DNA of 64,000 nt from Amylostereum areolatum (GCA_012932865.1 SAXG01000074.1:160319-224318), one strand, 5' to 3'; counted from the stretch's first letter, positions 1 through 12,740 are shown. The notes: generated by a model from the letters alone, not told the origin. Numbers and translations are program-made.

Positions 1-1308
1 CTCGTGTAGCTGCTCCCTAGCGCGCTCGAGATCGTGTACGTCGCCGCCTGCGACGAGCTCAGTTCCGTCGAGAAGCCCGCCCGCGCGAGGCTGGTCGCGC
101 CGGCACCGGTGGTGCCAAAGTCACCGTAGGCGACGTCGTCCGTGCGCGGGTCGCCCTTGTTCCAGATCGACCAGAGCGCGGGGTTGATAGTTGCGGTGAC
201 GGTGGTGCCCTTGAAGATTACGCGTGCGAAGTCTGTCATGGGGGTGTGGAATCAGTGGGCGGGAGGGTGGGAGGGTGGTGACGGGGAGACTCACCGCCCC
301 AAGGACGACCGAGGAAGAAATTGCCTGCTGTGTTGGATGCGGCGCCGGACGTCAGCTGAACCTTGTTGGAGTTGAACAGGTCTTTTGGTAGGCGAGTGAG
401 CGTGGGTTCGAGCAGAGGAGCCTGTACTCACAAATCCCTGCGTCGTTCGAAGTGCGTCCTGAAGCGGTGATGGCGCCTGGGCCCGAGACCCCGAGCGTGT
501 TACCTTCGAAATACGCCTGGCCTGAACCAAACGCGGGTGAATAAGAGAAGGAAGAACCAAATAAGAGAAAAAAGGGTCATTCGAGGATAGGAGCGTACTT
601 GTCTGGCCGAAGATGAAGTCAACGGCGCCTTCGATGTACCCTTGCAGGTATACGTGCAAACCCTGCTCCGTCAAGAGGGTGTCCTGATTCACAAGGCGCC
701 TGATGAGTATCACAAAACCAGACTCACCCGTGGCAGTGCAATGGTGCCAACTTACCTGGTACCCAAACAACCTGCAACCATACACGCCGACTTGGTTCCC
801 ATAGTTGCTCAGAGCGATGGCTTGCGACCCCTGCCCAAAGGTGTTGTGGATGTCCAAATTGTAGATCGCCACTCTATCCGTGTGGATGCGGAGCGTGCCC
901 GAGAGATCGTCCGAGCCTGCCTGCGTCGCGCTGACGCCTGCCGTGAGCACGGCCTGATTTTGATTTGCGTCTCCGGGTTTAGTGCTGTATCCGAGGAGCT
1001 GTAGGGGACGATGACGGAGCGTGAGACGATATAGATGCAGGATGGGGAGAACGCACCGTCACGGGGCCAGAGCGTTGAATGAGGACTTGGCCCGTGTACG
1101 TGCCGGGGTACAGAAAGATCGTCTGGGAAGACGAGTCGGCGGGAAGCGCGGCGACCGCCTTAGCAAGCGTCGCAAACTCGCCCGAAGTCGTGGTCCCCGC
1201 CCGTACGATGAGCGCACCCGTAGGCGGCGTCGTACGCGACGTCGGCGGGGACAAAGCCGTCGCCGAAAGCGCAAGACAAAACAAGGACAGTAGCCAGCGG
1301 CCAAGCAT
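1..1308 (-). CDS. Pectin methylesterase (CE8), 3' end cut by window edge
   Basis: Secreted enzyme that removes methyl esters from plant-wall homogalacturonan. Exons read by eye on the minus strand: 1308-1057, 998-756, 683-599, 521-432, 381-295 and 232 to beyond position 1, all with GT-AG introns of 50-77 nt. The start ATG at 1308 opens a signal peptide (MLGRWLLSLFCLALSATA). Family motifs appear in order: GEFATLAKAVAALP, IFLYPGTYTGQVLI, QAIALSNYGNQVGVYGCRL, then the catalytic stretch IEGAVDFIFGQT with its Asp, then AYFEGNTLGVSGPGAITASG and NFFLGRPWG, which carries the Arg-Trp pair. The last visible exon (DFARVIFKGTTV to SSSQAATYTISSALGSSYT) is close to the normal C-terminus, so only a few residues are probably missing. 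No defect is visible. Confidence in the family is high. Confidence 0.93.
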
Positions 1309-2604
1309 TGCGAAAAGCAGGTTTACGGTAAAGTGGGGAAGATCGATCCTTGTCGACGTCTTGACATGGCCACGGTTTTGTAGGCAACGGGGGAGGTGAC
1401 GACGGGCCGCGAGCGCATGGTCGACATTGAGGCCGTTACATCATGAGGATCAAGTGAAGGCCCGGGCGGGACTTCGTCGCATAATTGACACAGAGAGCAA
1501 TGAGCGTCCGTCCGGCATGTGAGGGAGTCGAGGAGATCACATACTGAAATGGCGACGCTGGGTGGTGTGGACTGAATTTTCCGGGCCGCCATGGTGTGAA
1601 GCACAAGACGCGGATGGCGAGACGAGCAGTGGGAACCCGAGGATATAGTGCTGGATCTGGAAGATCTAAGCGTAAAAATAAAATAAGTAGGTCTTGTGAA
1701 GACTGTACTGAGCCCTCCTGAGCCTTACCGAGCCTGCCTGTTTGCGTGGTGCCCTGAAACGACCGTTCGGGGGAAATATGCACCAGGGGATACTGTGTCG
1801 CGACGGTGACCAGGTGAAAGTTCCGTCAATGTATCCAACGTCAAGCACTGACACTGACACACTAATAGTCCACGTATACAGCTTTCCGGTGCCTCAGCCT
1901 GGGGTTTACGGTGGAAGGAGCCAAGCATTATTACAATCGTGGCACTAATAGTACTTACGTGACTGTCGGTGTCGAGATCCAGGCTGTTTGTGAAACTGAA
2001 CGCGCGGACCACGGTACACCTCACCAACAGGCCTTTCCGAGTCACCCACGCAGGAGGAGCAGTTCTGTGTTTTGGTCGCTCATGAAGGAGCCATTGAAGG
2101 AGCTGTTTGGAACGATTGCCAGGGCTAAACATAAAACAGCGAGCTTCGTACCAGTCATTCCAGTCTTCCGCTGGCAGCTCAAGTTCTTGAGTGCTCGATG
2201 CGGAATAGCCGTCTGAGTACTGGCCATGCGACTCGGGCTCTCCGATAGGGACGGTGTTCGGCTTTCAAATACGCAGAACAAACATCTGAGGTGCAATTTC
2301 TGGTAAGTATCCCGAGATTCAGAATTTGGAGTCAAGGAGCATCAGACTCCGTGAGTCCGTCCGCTCGGAGGTCACGTGCGTGACATCGGCATTTTCCGAA
2401 TTTCTTGACAAATATTCACCAAGACCCCGAGCGATGGTTGAGCCAATCCAACCAGTCAAACTACGTTCAAAAGTTGGCGAACACCCGAAAACAACACCTT
2501 GTGAGTAGATTCTGGGGCCATTTTTCGATGAGCTCACTTTGGGCAGTGTTCCGGTATTGACAGATAATAATTGAACAACCCCTACGCCGGCGGGCGGATT
2601 CACA
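1309..2604. other. Intergenic region between divergent genes
   Basis: About 1.3 kb separates the start of the pectinesterase (minus) from the start of the MYND protein (plus), so it holds both promoters. The open frames here lack family motifs and plausible splice chains, and I treat them as chance. No repeat or RNA gene was recognised. Confidence 0.6.
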
Positions 2605-4440
2605 ATGAATAGCCTACGAGCAATGATGCTCGAGCGTGCGCCCATGAACGTCAAGATAGCGCACGCGATGTTCGGAAAAGCTGTCGAGGAACGCCCGGGA
2701 GAGATGGCCGAGCTCCTGCGCGAACTTCATCGCACCGTCACTGTTCCCCGACGCGTTCTCCTATCCGCGGAACTTTTCCAGACCATCGCCCTCCACCCCC
2801 CAATCGCGCAATGGAACGCATTTATGTCTTCAGGCCTCCATGAAGTATTCCTGGAAATGGCGCTGGACGAGGGAATCTACAAGGACGGAGACGTAGGTCG
2901 TTCGAGCGTTGACTGACTTGACTCGTGTGTGCTGACAAGTTGGGCGCGACAGGACTATATCGTCAACGTGGTCTCAACAATCTGGAATATCATGTTTATG
3001 GCGGGAATGACGGAAGAACATAAGAACGACAAAGTGACGGACGTGATGCTCGAGAAAGGACCGGCCTTGTTTGACATGTTTTGGGAGAGACGAGAGCTCC
3101 TGCAGATGCAGACGGCGAGGATGGTGTTCTACCGCGAGATGGTTTCCAAAATCACGTACAGCTATATCACAATCCGCTGGAAGAGGTGCGCTGCTTTTAC
3201 CTTCCGTTTCACACCCAGATTACATAACAAACGTGGACGGGAATATAGGGACCAGTTGCCTGCGCTTTTCGAGACTCGCGTCGCTCACGTCGCGCTCCTC
3301 TGCTGGCATCACGCCAAGCGTTGGTCACCAGACGAGGTCGCTTTGGACGGGATCTTCATGATCTCGACCGAAGCGTCCTCCGAGGACCGCGATCGCTTCA
3401 CTCAGGAGGTCATCCTGCCCACGATCGGCGCCCGTGCATTCACGGAGAGACTCTGTCGTGAGCTCAGGACGGCGCAGATCCTCGATATCAGCCTCTTCAG
3501 AAGGGTGCGGATCGTCTACGATTTTGGGCACGAGACGACGATGCGGTCCGCGTTGGGGGATGTTGAGACGGGCTTCCACCGCGCACTGGTCGCGGCTTTG
3601 AGGAGGCAGCAACAGAAAGGGAAGCGGAAACACGATTGGGATATCTATAGTCGAAGCATCTCGTTGTTCCAGTGAGTGCATGTTTTGTCGGTTCAGTTGG
3701 TTTCTTGGCTGACGGTCTCCATAGCTGGATCACTGTCCGCGGTCCTGTCGCACTTCTTGAGCTGATAGAGGACGAAGACTTTATGTCCTTTGTGTTGGCT
3801 CGAGGCACGATCCTCGGCGCGCAGTCTGACGAACCGGAAACAATAGGTCGGTTCTTTGCGTTCGCGGCCACCGTTTCTTGGGTTGTCTCATCAGATCCCT
3901 GCAGATGACTGGAGTCGCTATCTCCAGCTGGTCTCGACCATGATCTCCATGTTCCAGCAGGAAGACCGGGGCGTCGTCGCGCGCGCGCTCCTCCGCTCCT
4001 TTACGAGCGAAATCAAGAAGCTTTGGCTGCCCACTCTGGACCGCCTAGCGAAATCTCAGGCGCGCGAGCGGGGGACGTCGGTGTGCAGCGGCATGATGTA
4101 CGGGGCGTGGCTGAAATTTGGGAATACGGTGGGTCTGAACGAGGGCGAAGAGCGTAAAAGGATGGAAGTGGAAAAGGATGGGGATAACGCACGGAAGGAG
4201 CTGCCTGGCCCGCCCTACTGCTATTGGAAGGAATGTGGGTTCCACGAGAAGAAGCCTCCGCGTGCAACGTCGCTCTGCTCTGGGTGTGGGTCTGTACAGT
4301 ACTGCGACCAGAAGTGTCAAACAAGGTCAGTATCCTATCCAATTCAATGCATCGAATGCTCACCTTGAGTCAGAGACTGGAAAGAAGGTGGGCATAAAAA
4401 GGCTTGTAAAACGTTGAAGGCCGCGAAGAAACCGGTCTGA
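2605..4440 (+). CDS. MYND-type zinc-finger protein (paralog 1 of 3)
   Basis: Mostly helical protein of unknown role with a C-terminal MYND zinc finger, a module that usually mediates protein-protein contacts. It starts at 2605 (MNSLRAMMLERAPMNVKIAHA). Several exons follow, for example 2605-2892, then a block from about 2952 (DYIVNVVSTIWNIMFMAGM), with short introns. The zinc ligands lie in the last two exons: CYWKEC, CSGCGSVQYCDQKC, then DWKEGGHKKACK across the final intron, ending with the stop at 4438-4440. The same domain order (AMFGK-like N-terminus, SGLHEVFLEMALDEGIY, IVNVVSTIWNIMFMAG, C-terminal MYND) is found in the two minus-strand genes at 32578-34449 and 34932-36732, so this is a dispersed paralog family. 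The function of the helical region is unknown. No SET domain is visible, so it is not an SMYD methyltransferase. Confidence 0.85.
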
Positions 4441-4700
4441 CGTATTGCTCGACAGATGTCCACGCGAACGCCGATGTAAGAGGAATTTTACCGTACATAT
4501 ATATATATTCCTTATGGGCAGAACCTGCCTGGTACCTATGTATACGAAAATCCTAGTAGTTCTTGCACGGTGTTCCGTTCGGCATACGCGACGCGTCTGG
4601 TCACGTGAACCGTCCGTCGTCATCGCGCTCGACTCGGATTTCCGACCCGTTCTTTCCTTCCTGACCGTCACTGCATTATCCTACACATTCACATCCATCC

Positions 4701-7700
4701 ATGGCTCCCCGCCTGAACAAACGGCAACAACGAGAGCTCGAAGAGCTCGAGGCCCTTAGCGCAGGCGTCACACCCATCGATTCTGATTCCGAGGAAGAAC
4801 AACAACCTCCCGCGAAAGGACCAAGTGGCTTCGCCGCGGTACGCGATCAGCTTTTTTCCCCCATCTCCGCTTGTTCGCTGACACCTGGCGCAGCTTCTCG
4901 CTGGCGCAGACGACGAGGATGGCGAGAGCGACTCTGAGGTAGAGAAGCAGACCAAGTCGAAAAAGGTGCGGTGAGATCCGGTATGTGCTCGCCTCGCTAT
5001 CCCTGACGTGCGTTCGTCGACCCAAAGTCCAAGAAAAAACCAAAGAAAAAGAAGGGTGCATCCGTCTCTGCTACTCCTACGGTACCCACGCCCTCGATCG
5101 TCCAGCCGACTCCTGCATCGAATCCCCGACCATCTTCCTCTCCGCCCGCCCCAAACCCTCAGCCCCAACCCGGCTCGTCCAAAAAGGAGTGGAAAGCTCT
5201 AAAGAAGCAGAAGGCGAAGGAGAAGAAGGACGATAGGGACGATATTGACAAGGCTCTGGAGGAGCTTTCCCTCAAGTACGTCCACGCGAACGAATGCTCG
5301 CGTCAAACTACTGACCATCGACGCACTCGCAGGTACCAAGATGCACCGTCCCAAGCATCATCAAGCAAGGGAAAGGCCTCCACATCTGCGATGCGCGAAT
5401 GGCACACTCTCCTGGCCGTGTCCGTTCCCAACCTCGACCCCGACGCGGAAATGCGCAAATTCTTCGGCGCGAAGGTCGTCGCCGCCGCAAAGAACACGGC
5501 AGGCGCGTCATCTTCGGGGCGGCGTCCGCCCCAGGTAGACCGGTCGAATCTGACGAAGCCGCGGCCGGGCTGGTGGCCAGCGAAGTTGCGGGAGGGGCTG
5601 ACGTCGCGTGCGCTCACGGAGGAGGAGGCGAAAGGGAAAGGCCTGCTAGAAGATGGGGAGGAGAAGTGGTGGACGGTGGAGTACAGCAGACGGTACAAGA
5701 GCGTCACGCTCACGTTCATGCGGACGGTGCTCTCTGGAGGTAAAAGTCCTTTTCGCATGGCGCTGACGCTGAGCTGATCAAGGAGCGTAGACCCCGAAGG
5801 CTTGTATCGGATCGTGAGGCAGGTGCCGTGGCACGGCGACACACTGTTGCAGATGGCGGAGCTATATAGCCATCGAGAAGGTAAGCTTCTCTCTCTGGAT
5901 TATAAGCTCCTGCTGATCGTATATCGTCCAGAGCACAGTACGGCCGCGGACTTCATCGATAGGGCCCTCTTTACCTACGAGCGCGCTTTCGTCGGCGCGT
6001 TCAATCTTACGACTGGCACCCACCGCCTGGACTTCGACCGCGTGGAAAACCGGCCTTTCTTCCTTGCCATACACCGACAGGTCATGTATGTCCAACAGTC
6101 TCCGCTCTTTGTCCTTCTCCTGATCATCAAACTATACAGCGATCTCCAACGACGGGGTGTCTTCCGTACCGCCTTCGAGTTTGCCCGCCTGCTCTACAGC
6201 CTTGATCCATGGTCAGATCCACACGGCGCTCTTCTTCATCTCGACTTCCTGGCTATCAAGGCCGGCATGCACCAGTGGCTGCTGGACGTCCAAGACGCCC
6301 TGCACTCCACGCCCGCTGCCGTCGTTCATCACCTTCCAGGGTGGGCCTACGCGCGTGCCCTCGCCCTCCGGGTGAAGAACGACGCGACGGCGGACACGGC
6401 GCTGCAGCAGGCCATCCGCGACTTCCCATCCGTCATCCCGCTCCTCGCAGATAAGGCGGACATCGCGCTCCCAGGCGAGGTGCGCGGGAGGGAGGTGTTC
6501 AGGGTCTACGTCAAAGAACGGTACGCTCTCTTCCCACTGTCCCCCCGCGTGAGCGAGGCTGATGCGGTGCATTCCACAGCGGGTTCGGAAGCCTGTTTGG
6601 ACCGTCCTCAGACAGGGATGCCGAAGCCCTCGTACACCTGCTCTCCCACCTCTACGTCCAGCGCTCCTTCCCACTCTGGAAGGACCCCGGGCACAGCGCC
6701 TGGTTCGCCGCGGGCGTGCAGTCCGCCGTCGACTCCGGCAAGCTCCCGCAAAGGCCCACCTCCTCAGCCGCCTACACCGCGTTCTCCGCCCGAGCACCGT
6801 CCTTCGCCCCGGCCGTGTACCGCCACGTGCTCGTGCTCAGCGCGAGTGCGGGCGCACAGTATCAGGGCCTGCTCGCGTTCTTGCCCGCAGGCGCCGTGCG
6901 CGGGAACGCGCTCGCGTGCGATCCCTTGCCGCCGGCCGCGGCCGTGAGCCAGTACGACGATGCGTTCTTCAAGGGTGCGGAGGAGGCGTTCGGGGAGGCG
7001 GGGAGGGGGAGGAGGAGCGCGGCGGCGGAACGGAGGTTGATGGAGAGGTTGGTGCCGGACCCGGCGTTCCGGCGGGAAATGCAGGTGCGGTCGTCTCCTC
7101 CCTTCCGATCCTTTTTTTCTTTATATTTCTGTTGAGGCGAACACGGCTTGCTGACCTGCGCGGTGGAACGGACAGGGCTTCTTCGACGCGCACCCGCGGC
7201 TACGGCAGCAATTCCCGGGGGGCGTGGTGCAGTTCGCGCAGATGGCGGGGGAGATGCCGGAGGAGGCGTTGCAGGATATGATGCTGGCGCTGCAGCAAGA
7301 CATGGAGGGGCGCGCAGACGATGACGATGGGATGGGAAGGAGGATGCCAGGGGAGATGCCGGCGGACGAGTTCGTGGACGTTTTGCTGCATTTTGAGGAG
7401 CAGGGACAGGCGGAGGTGGGCGGGGAGGACGAATGGGTAGATGAGGAGGAGGAGGATGTGGGCGATGCGGATAGGGGCGCGCGTGGCATGAGGGGCGAAG
7501 GCCTTGCGAATGAAGAGGGCGAGGGCGAGGGCGAAGATGGAGAGGGAGAACTTGGAGACTCCGAGGAGGAGGAGGATGACGATGAAGGGGAGGAACTGGC
7601 TGTACGTCTCCCATCTCCCCATTTCTCATTCACAAAACTCACGGCACTCACCCAGCCCGGGCCCGTGCGCGTCCTGCGCAACTTCCTGGGGCGTTTCTGG

Positions 7701-7805
7701 CCGCGCACCGCCGGACGCGGGGACTCGGGCTCGTCCAGCGAAGACGAGGGCGGGGAACATGGGACTCGGAATGGAAGACCGGCCCGGGACGACGATGTAG
7801 ATTGA
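4701..7805 (+). CDS. RQC1: Ribosome quality control complex subunit 1 (TCF25/Rqc1 family)
   Basis: Rqc1 works with the Ltn1 E3 ligase, Rqc2 and Cdc48 to clear stalled nascent chains from 60S subunits; TCF25 is its animal counterpart. The start at 4701 gives MAPRLNKRQQRELEELEAL, the usual N-terminus, followed by an acidic stretch and a Lys-rich patch (KSKKKPKKKKG). The conserved TCF25 core follows: YRIVRQVPWHGDTLLQMAEL, then AADFIDRALFTYERAFVGAF, then RGVFRTAFEFARLLYSLDP. From about 7220 the last exons encode a Glu/Asp-rich tail full of GEGE and EEEEDDDE runs, ending in DDDVD with the stop at 7803-7805. The gene is split by about ten short introns. The acidic tail is longer and more repetitive than I would expect for the family. 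Identity is clear from the core. Confidence 0.9.
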
Positions 7806-7990
7806 GCATCGTCCTGGGCACGATCGTTCATATCGACGAATGCGGGAGCATGTGTATATGTGTAGTAGTAGAATTCCACGATACGTGAGCGAAACCCAGG
7901 ACATCTGGCAGTCTCGATACAGGTAGTACGGATACATACCCCGCTCAGGCCGCTCGCCTCGCAAAAGCACCGCTCCTCGTATATCATATA

Positions 7991-9809
7991 TCATACCTTG
8001 CGCGTCCCCTTCCTCCTCGCCACAGCATCCCTCGCCCCACCCACCACCGCGCTCCCGACGAGCACCAGCACGGCGCTGAACACGATCGGACGCCACCACG
8101 TCGCGCGGTCAGAGGCGCCGAGGAGCGCGCCGGAGATGGGCGTGCCGAGGAGGGAGCCGAAGGACATGACGAAGAAGGTCGCGCCCATGCGGGTGCTGGG
8201 AAGACGCGGTCAGTCTCGGCGCGGGGAGGGAGACGGAAGAGCCCCGGGGGGGACACACCCGATTTCGGCGGGGTTCGCGGTGAGGGTGGCGATGAGCGGC
8301 GCAATGAGCGCGATGACTGTCGTGCCATCCGGGGCCCACCGCGTCAGCACGTCCGAACACGCAGCCACCGAGGGGAGAGAGGGAGAGAGACGCGACGCAC
8401 CGGCGCCGCTGCAGAATCCGTACAGTATCCCGAACACGACGACGGCGGCGGGAGACGCGATCCCGAGGAGGGCGAGGAGGAGGGCACCGGTGGCGGCGCA
8501 GGCGGGGAGGTAGGTGTTGAAGGGGCCGATGGCGTCTGCGAGGACGGAGGGGAGGAGACGGCCGAAGATGGAGGCGGCGTTCATGATGGAGAGCTGGAGC
8601 AGGGTGCGTCAGGCGCGGGGGGCTGTCTGCACCGTGCAGGATCAGGGAAGAGGACGAGAAACACGCACGGTGTAGAACGCGAGGTTCGCCTCGACGCCGT
8701 GTAGGACCGCGAAGAGCTGGATGTAGAAGTCTGTGCAGACGCACCGGCGAGCATCAGCGGGTCAGGCATCAGGGCGCGAAACACCTCGAACGTACACGGG
8801 AAGTAAAATCCACAGTTCACGAGGAACGCCCCGAGCGTGACGGCGACGTACGGCGCGTCCCTCAGCATCCCCCCGAGCGCGCCCCCGAGGGTTTTGATCC
8901 CGGCGGGGGGTGCGGGCGGCGCAGGGCCGGGGGTCATGAGGACGTTGGCGAGGGCGAGGAGGGCGGTGATGAGGAAGGCGGAGGCGCGGACGGACCAGCC
9001 GAAGCTGAGGGCGGAGTGGTGGAAGAGGCGGTTGAGCATGATGGGGAAGAGGACGCCGCCGATGGCGCTGCCTGTGAGCGAAGGTCGGCGTCGTTGAGCA
9101 ATCGAGGGGAGGGGGTGGAGACGCACCGCTAAAGACGATGCCCATGGCGAGCGCGCGGCGGGCTTTCCAATGGCGGGCCTGGATGGCGACGGCGGGGAGG
9201 TAGAGCAGGCCGCCGCTGAAGCCTACGCCGAGGCCCTGGGCGAGAAACAGCTGGTAGTACTTGTCCGTGTGCGCGAGCGAGAGCATGAACACGCTAGTAA
9301 GCCACGCCAGGCGTCAGGCGCGCGACGAGAGACGAAAGCGGAACGGAGGAACTACGGCTCACAAGAACGCGAAGAGCGCCGAGCCCCCGCAGAGCAGGGG
9401 ACGGAAGTAGCCCGCGTCGACGAGACGGCCGGCGGGGAGGGCCATCCCGACCATGAGGAAGACCTGGACGGAGCCGATCCAGCTCACGGCGGACGGGGAC
9501 GCGGTGCCGGCGCGCGTGTAGAGGTCCTGGAAGACGCCAAAGGCGTTCGCGTAGCCGAAGACGGCGAACATGATCAGCCATCTGTGGGCGGTGAGCGCGT
9601 CAGAGATCGTGAGGGGCGGAGAGGCGGAGAGGGAAGAGGAGTGGGGAAACCGAGGACACGTACCCCCCCGCGACGCTCGCCCACGCCTGCAACCCCCCAT
9701 CCATCCTGTGCGCCGGCGCCGGCGTCAGCGACTCGTCCCGCACCGTATCCCCACTGCCAGTGCTGCTGCCCGTAGAACTCTCCTCCCGCACCGGGTTCTT
9801 CTCGTCCAT
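7991..9809 (-). CDS. MFS transporter, monocarboxylate-transporter (MCT) type
   Basis: Twelve-helix plasma-membrane transporter. The start ATG at 9809 gives MDEKNPVREESSTGSS, a hydrophilic N-terminus, then the MCT signature DGGLQAWASVAGG before TM1. Later exons carry the helices FAVFGYANAFGVFQDLY, SAVSWIGSVQVFLMVGMALP, GLGVGFSGGLLYLPAVAIQA and ALAMGIVFSGSAIGGVLFP. The C-terminal half has SIMNAASIFGRLLPSVLAD and MGATFFVMSFGSLLGTPISG. It ends ARRKGTRKV, with the stop at 7993-7991. Eight or more exons are separated by short introns, most with GTGCGTC donors. The substrate cannot be told from sequence; fungal relatives have been linked to monocarboxylates, riboflavin and other small acids. It is convergent with RQC1, with 185 bp between the stops. 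Confidence 0.88.
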
Positions 9810-11232
9810 GTCGCGTCGTGTCGTTCGGTTTGTGGCGTGTCGTGTAGCGTATTGTTTCAGACCTTATCACGAGGCGATCGCCGCCGTGCCGTCGAGGTAA
9901 GGGGAGGAGGGGGCGGGGGGAAGGCCTACAGGTCGAAGGGGAGGTCTAGCGCCCGACGGCCCCGCCTGGGAGCTTATAACAAGTATGGCTTGCAGGCGTA
10001 TAGGAAATCGATCCGGCGGCGGCGACGGCGGAGGAACCCCATTCGAAGTTTCATCTGCATTCGAAAATCGCCAATCCGCTATCCAACTTCGAGCGGCCGA
10101 GGATCCTATGTAAGGCTACCGTGGTTGCTACTGGACTCGTCACGGTACACGCCGTGGTCGAGCACGAGGCAGGGTTTGGATGCGGGCACTGGCGCTGGTT
10201 TTTGGAAAGCTTCTTAGAGTTAGAGTTGGGGCGGGTGATAGCGTATTGCAGTACTACGTGCAATGAGGCGAGCAGAAGCCTGGCGCTTGCTTCCACAGAA
10301 GGCTCCAATTTGTCACTTTGCAAGTCTAGAATCGCAGGTTTACACCGTCACAGGTGTGCTGGTGCTTAGGTTGGAACTTGGATACAAGACCCGTGAGCCG
10401 AGAGGAGGAAACGACTTCGACACGAGAGGACATGTGTGATGCCCGCGGAGGACTGAGACACGCCGAGCTCTCGGCCCCGAGTTCCTTCCTTACGTCATCC
10501 GATCCGATCTTCCTTCCGATTTTGATTTTCTTTGCTCGATCTTTGTTGCTCCAGCTCCAAAATTCTTGATCGACTGTCATCTGGGATCTGGCCATGGGTC
10601 GGCTCACGATAACCCCATCGACACGCTTGCTGCAGTGGCCCGTGGGCGGGAGACGGTCGCACCCAGATACATAGATGAGCGTGGGTAGCGGCTTGCGCGG
10701 GGGTGGTGGCTTTTTACGACACGCGCAAGCGCTGTACGTACCCTACTTACCCACATAACACCAAGGAATCAGCCCAACTCATCTTCAGCAGGGTTCGTGC
10801 GAGCAAGGTGAGCATCAATGACCACTGACCACGCCATCAGCACACGGTCTGAGCTCTGATCGCACGCTACGGCCATTAACGGTGATGCAGGCCCCCTTAT
10901 ATGCACTAGCTTTCGCTTTCGCTTTCGCACTTACCATGTAAGTGGGCTCGAGTCGCACGCGCGGCCGTCACACGAGAGAATCGAGTCGAAGGCGCACACG
11001 GACGTACGTGGATCATCAGGCGTACTTATCAGTCGTCTCGCAGCAAGCGAGCGCAAAGCGGCGAGAAGCATGAAAGCAAGGGATGTGCATGGTCGGGTAT
11101 GGTATGATACAACAAAGGGGGGAAAGGACGCCGAGAGCTTTTGTGAGATATTCGTAAGGGAGACTGATAGTACCGTGCGACACGAGGATCCAGCAGCGCG
11201 CCAGGCGTAGGGGATCCGCGGACGGACGACAC
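9810..11232. other. Intergenic region, no gene recognised
   Basis: 1.4 kb between the start of the MFS gene and the 3' end of COQ2. A TATA-like box (TTATAAG, minus strand) lies near 9972-9979, about 165 bp upstream of the MFS ATG. Near 10911-10928 there is a short gctttc repeat. I see no gene with splice or family support. Confidence 0.5.
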
Positions 11233-12601
11233 TCACACGAACCGCATCCGGAGCGCGTAATCGAGCACCTAAGCCCTGCCCACACGACGTAGCCCAAATC
11301 GCCGTTCGACTAGCCCCGCAACAAGAGCGGGAAAAAAAAAAGAAAATTCTTGATCAGCCCCCGCACAATCGCAAGAAACGAAAAGAAAAAACCACAGAAC
11401 ACGAGCGCAACGCGACGCACCTTGAACTTCGCGCCGCAATCCGCGGGCGCGTCCACGTCCCACGTCGCGAACTGCCACGCGAAATGCACCGCGGCGCCGC
11501 CGCACGCGATCGCGAAGTACGCGGGCCCGTGCGCGTTGAGCAGGCCCGCCCCGACGAGGCAGGCGAGGAAGACGAGCGCGAAGCCGACGAGCACGCCCCG
11601 GACGTGCGCGCCGAAGAGGAGCGCGGTGGACTTGACGCCGGCGCGGACGTCGTCCGCGCGGTCCTGGCAGCCGTACTCGGTGTCGTACACGATCGTCCAG
11701 CTGCGGGGGCGGGCGGAGAGGCAGCGGGTCAGAGGTCGGGGTTGCCGTCGGGCGGGCGGGAGCGACGCACCAGAGCATGCCGACCATCATCACGTACACG
11801 ACGCCCATCTCGTGCCAGTCGGCGGGGTTCGAGCGCGGGAGGACGGAGAGCCATGCGACGGGGAAGCCCCAGTTCATGGCGATCCCGAGCCAGGCTTGCG
11901 GCCAGTTCGTCCATCGCTTCATGAGGGGGTAGAGTGCGTGGAAGGGGACGACGCCGAAGATGCCGACGAAGGCGCTGCGTTTTTTTTGCGTGGGTTAGTG
12001 AGGCGGAGAGGAGGGGGGGGGGGGAGGGGGAGAGAGGAGACGCACGCCGTCGGGTTCGCGAGCGCGAGCATCCCGAAGCACGCCGCGACGAGCACGGCGA
12101 GGAGCACCCACGCGCCCTTGACAGAGATGACCCCCGCCGCGAGCGGCCGATGGCGCGTGCGTTCTGTCCCCGCGGTCCTCGCGTCAGCCCCAGAGGAAGC
12201 GTGCGACGGGGAGCAGCCCAAGGACGCACCGACTTGTCTGTCAAAATCGATGTCGCAGATGTCGTTGATGACGCACGCGGCGCTGTGGAGGAGCGTGCTC
12301 CCGAGCGCGAAGAGCGCGCTCTGGGTCGCGAGGGCGCGCGGGGGCTGGCCGGATCTGTACGCGGCCATCGCCAGGGCCCATACTGGGAACGGGCGTCGTC
12401 GGCGACGGTCAGAGGCGGCAGGGGACGTCGATGGGATGCTCCCGGGAAAGACGCACGGCACGGCCATATGACGAGGATGTTCCCCAGCGGGAACTTGTGC
12501 AGGCGCGTGAGCTGAAAGTAGTAGAGCGCGTACCGCCCCAGCGTCGGCTTCTCCTTGGGGTTGCGGTCGTGCGCGCCGGCGAGCAGTGGTTGGCTCTCCA
12601 T
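11233..12601 (-). CDS. COQ2: 4-hydroxybenzoate polyprenyltransferase (UbiA family, COQ2-like)
   Basis: Integral membrane prenyltransferase; the family attaches the polyprenyl tail to 4-hydroxybenzoate in ubiquinone synthesis at the mitochondrial inner membrane. The start ATG is at 12601 (MESQPLLAGAHDRNPKEK). The first prenyl-diphosphate/Mg2+ motif is NDICDIDFD, followed across an intron by ERTRHRPLAAG. The second is YDTEYGCQDRADD, then VKSTALLFG. Both are intact, and the helices between them match the family. The last exon starts at 11309 with SNGDLGYVVWAGL. The frame then runs on into unlike sequence, whereas the neighbouring frame gives the expected ending VLDYALRMRFV and a stop at 11235-11233, so one base is probably missing near 11262-11272. 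No clear transit peptide is visible, so a related UbiA role (for example in a meroterpenoid pathway) cannot be excluded. Confidence 0.85.
12013..12024. repeat. Poly-G run (12 bases)
   Basis: A run of 12 G within a COQ2 intron, followed by further G-rich sequence. Such runs are unstable and easily miscalled. Confidence 0.8.
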
Positions 12602-12740
12602 GGTCGTGTCCCGGTTCGTGATTCGTGAAGGGGTATTGGGTCGTAAAGGGTATTGCAAGGTGTTACAAGGAGGCGGAAAGGCGGGGCGGAACCTGGGGAG
12701 GTCCTGGGAGCTCTAGCGTATCCTCCAGGGGCGGTAGAGT

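Noticed and set aside
9170..9775. 201-residue open frame on the plus strand (Glu/Arg/Gly-rich)
   Set aside because: Antisense to exons of the MFS transporter; composition reflects GC-rich codons, with no motif.
11350..12471. 373-residue open frame on the plus strand
   Set aside because: Antisense to COQ2 exons; spans COQ2 introns and has no conserved motif.
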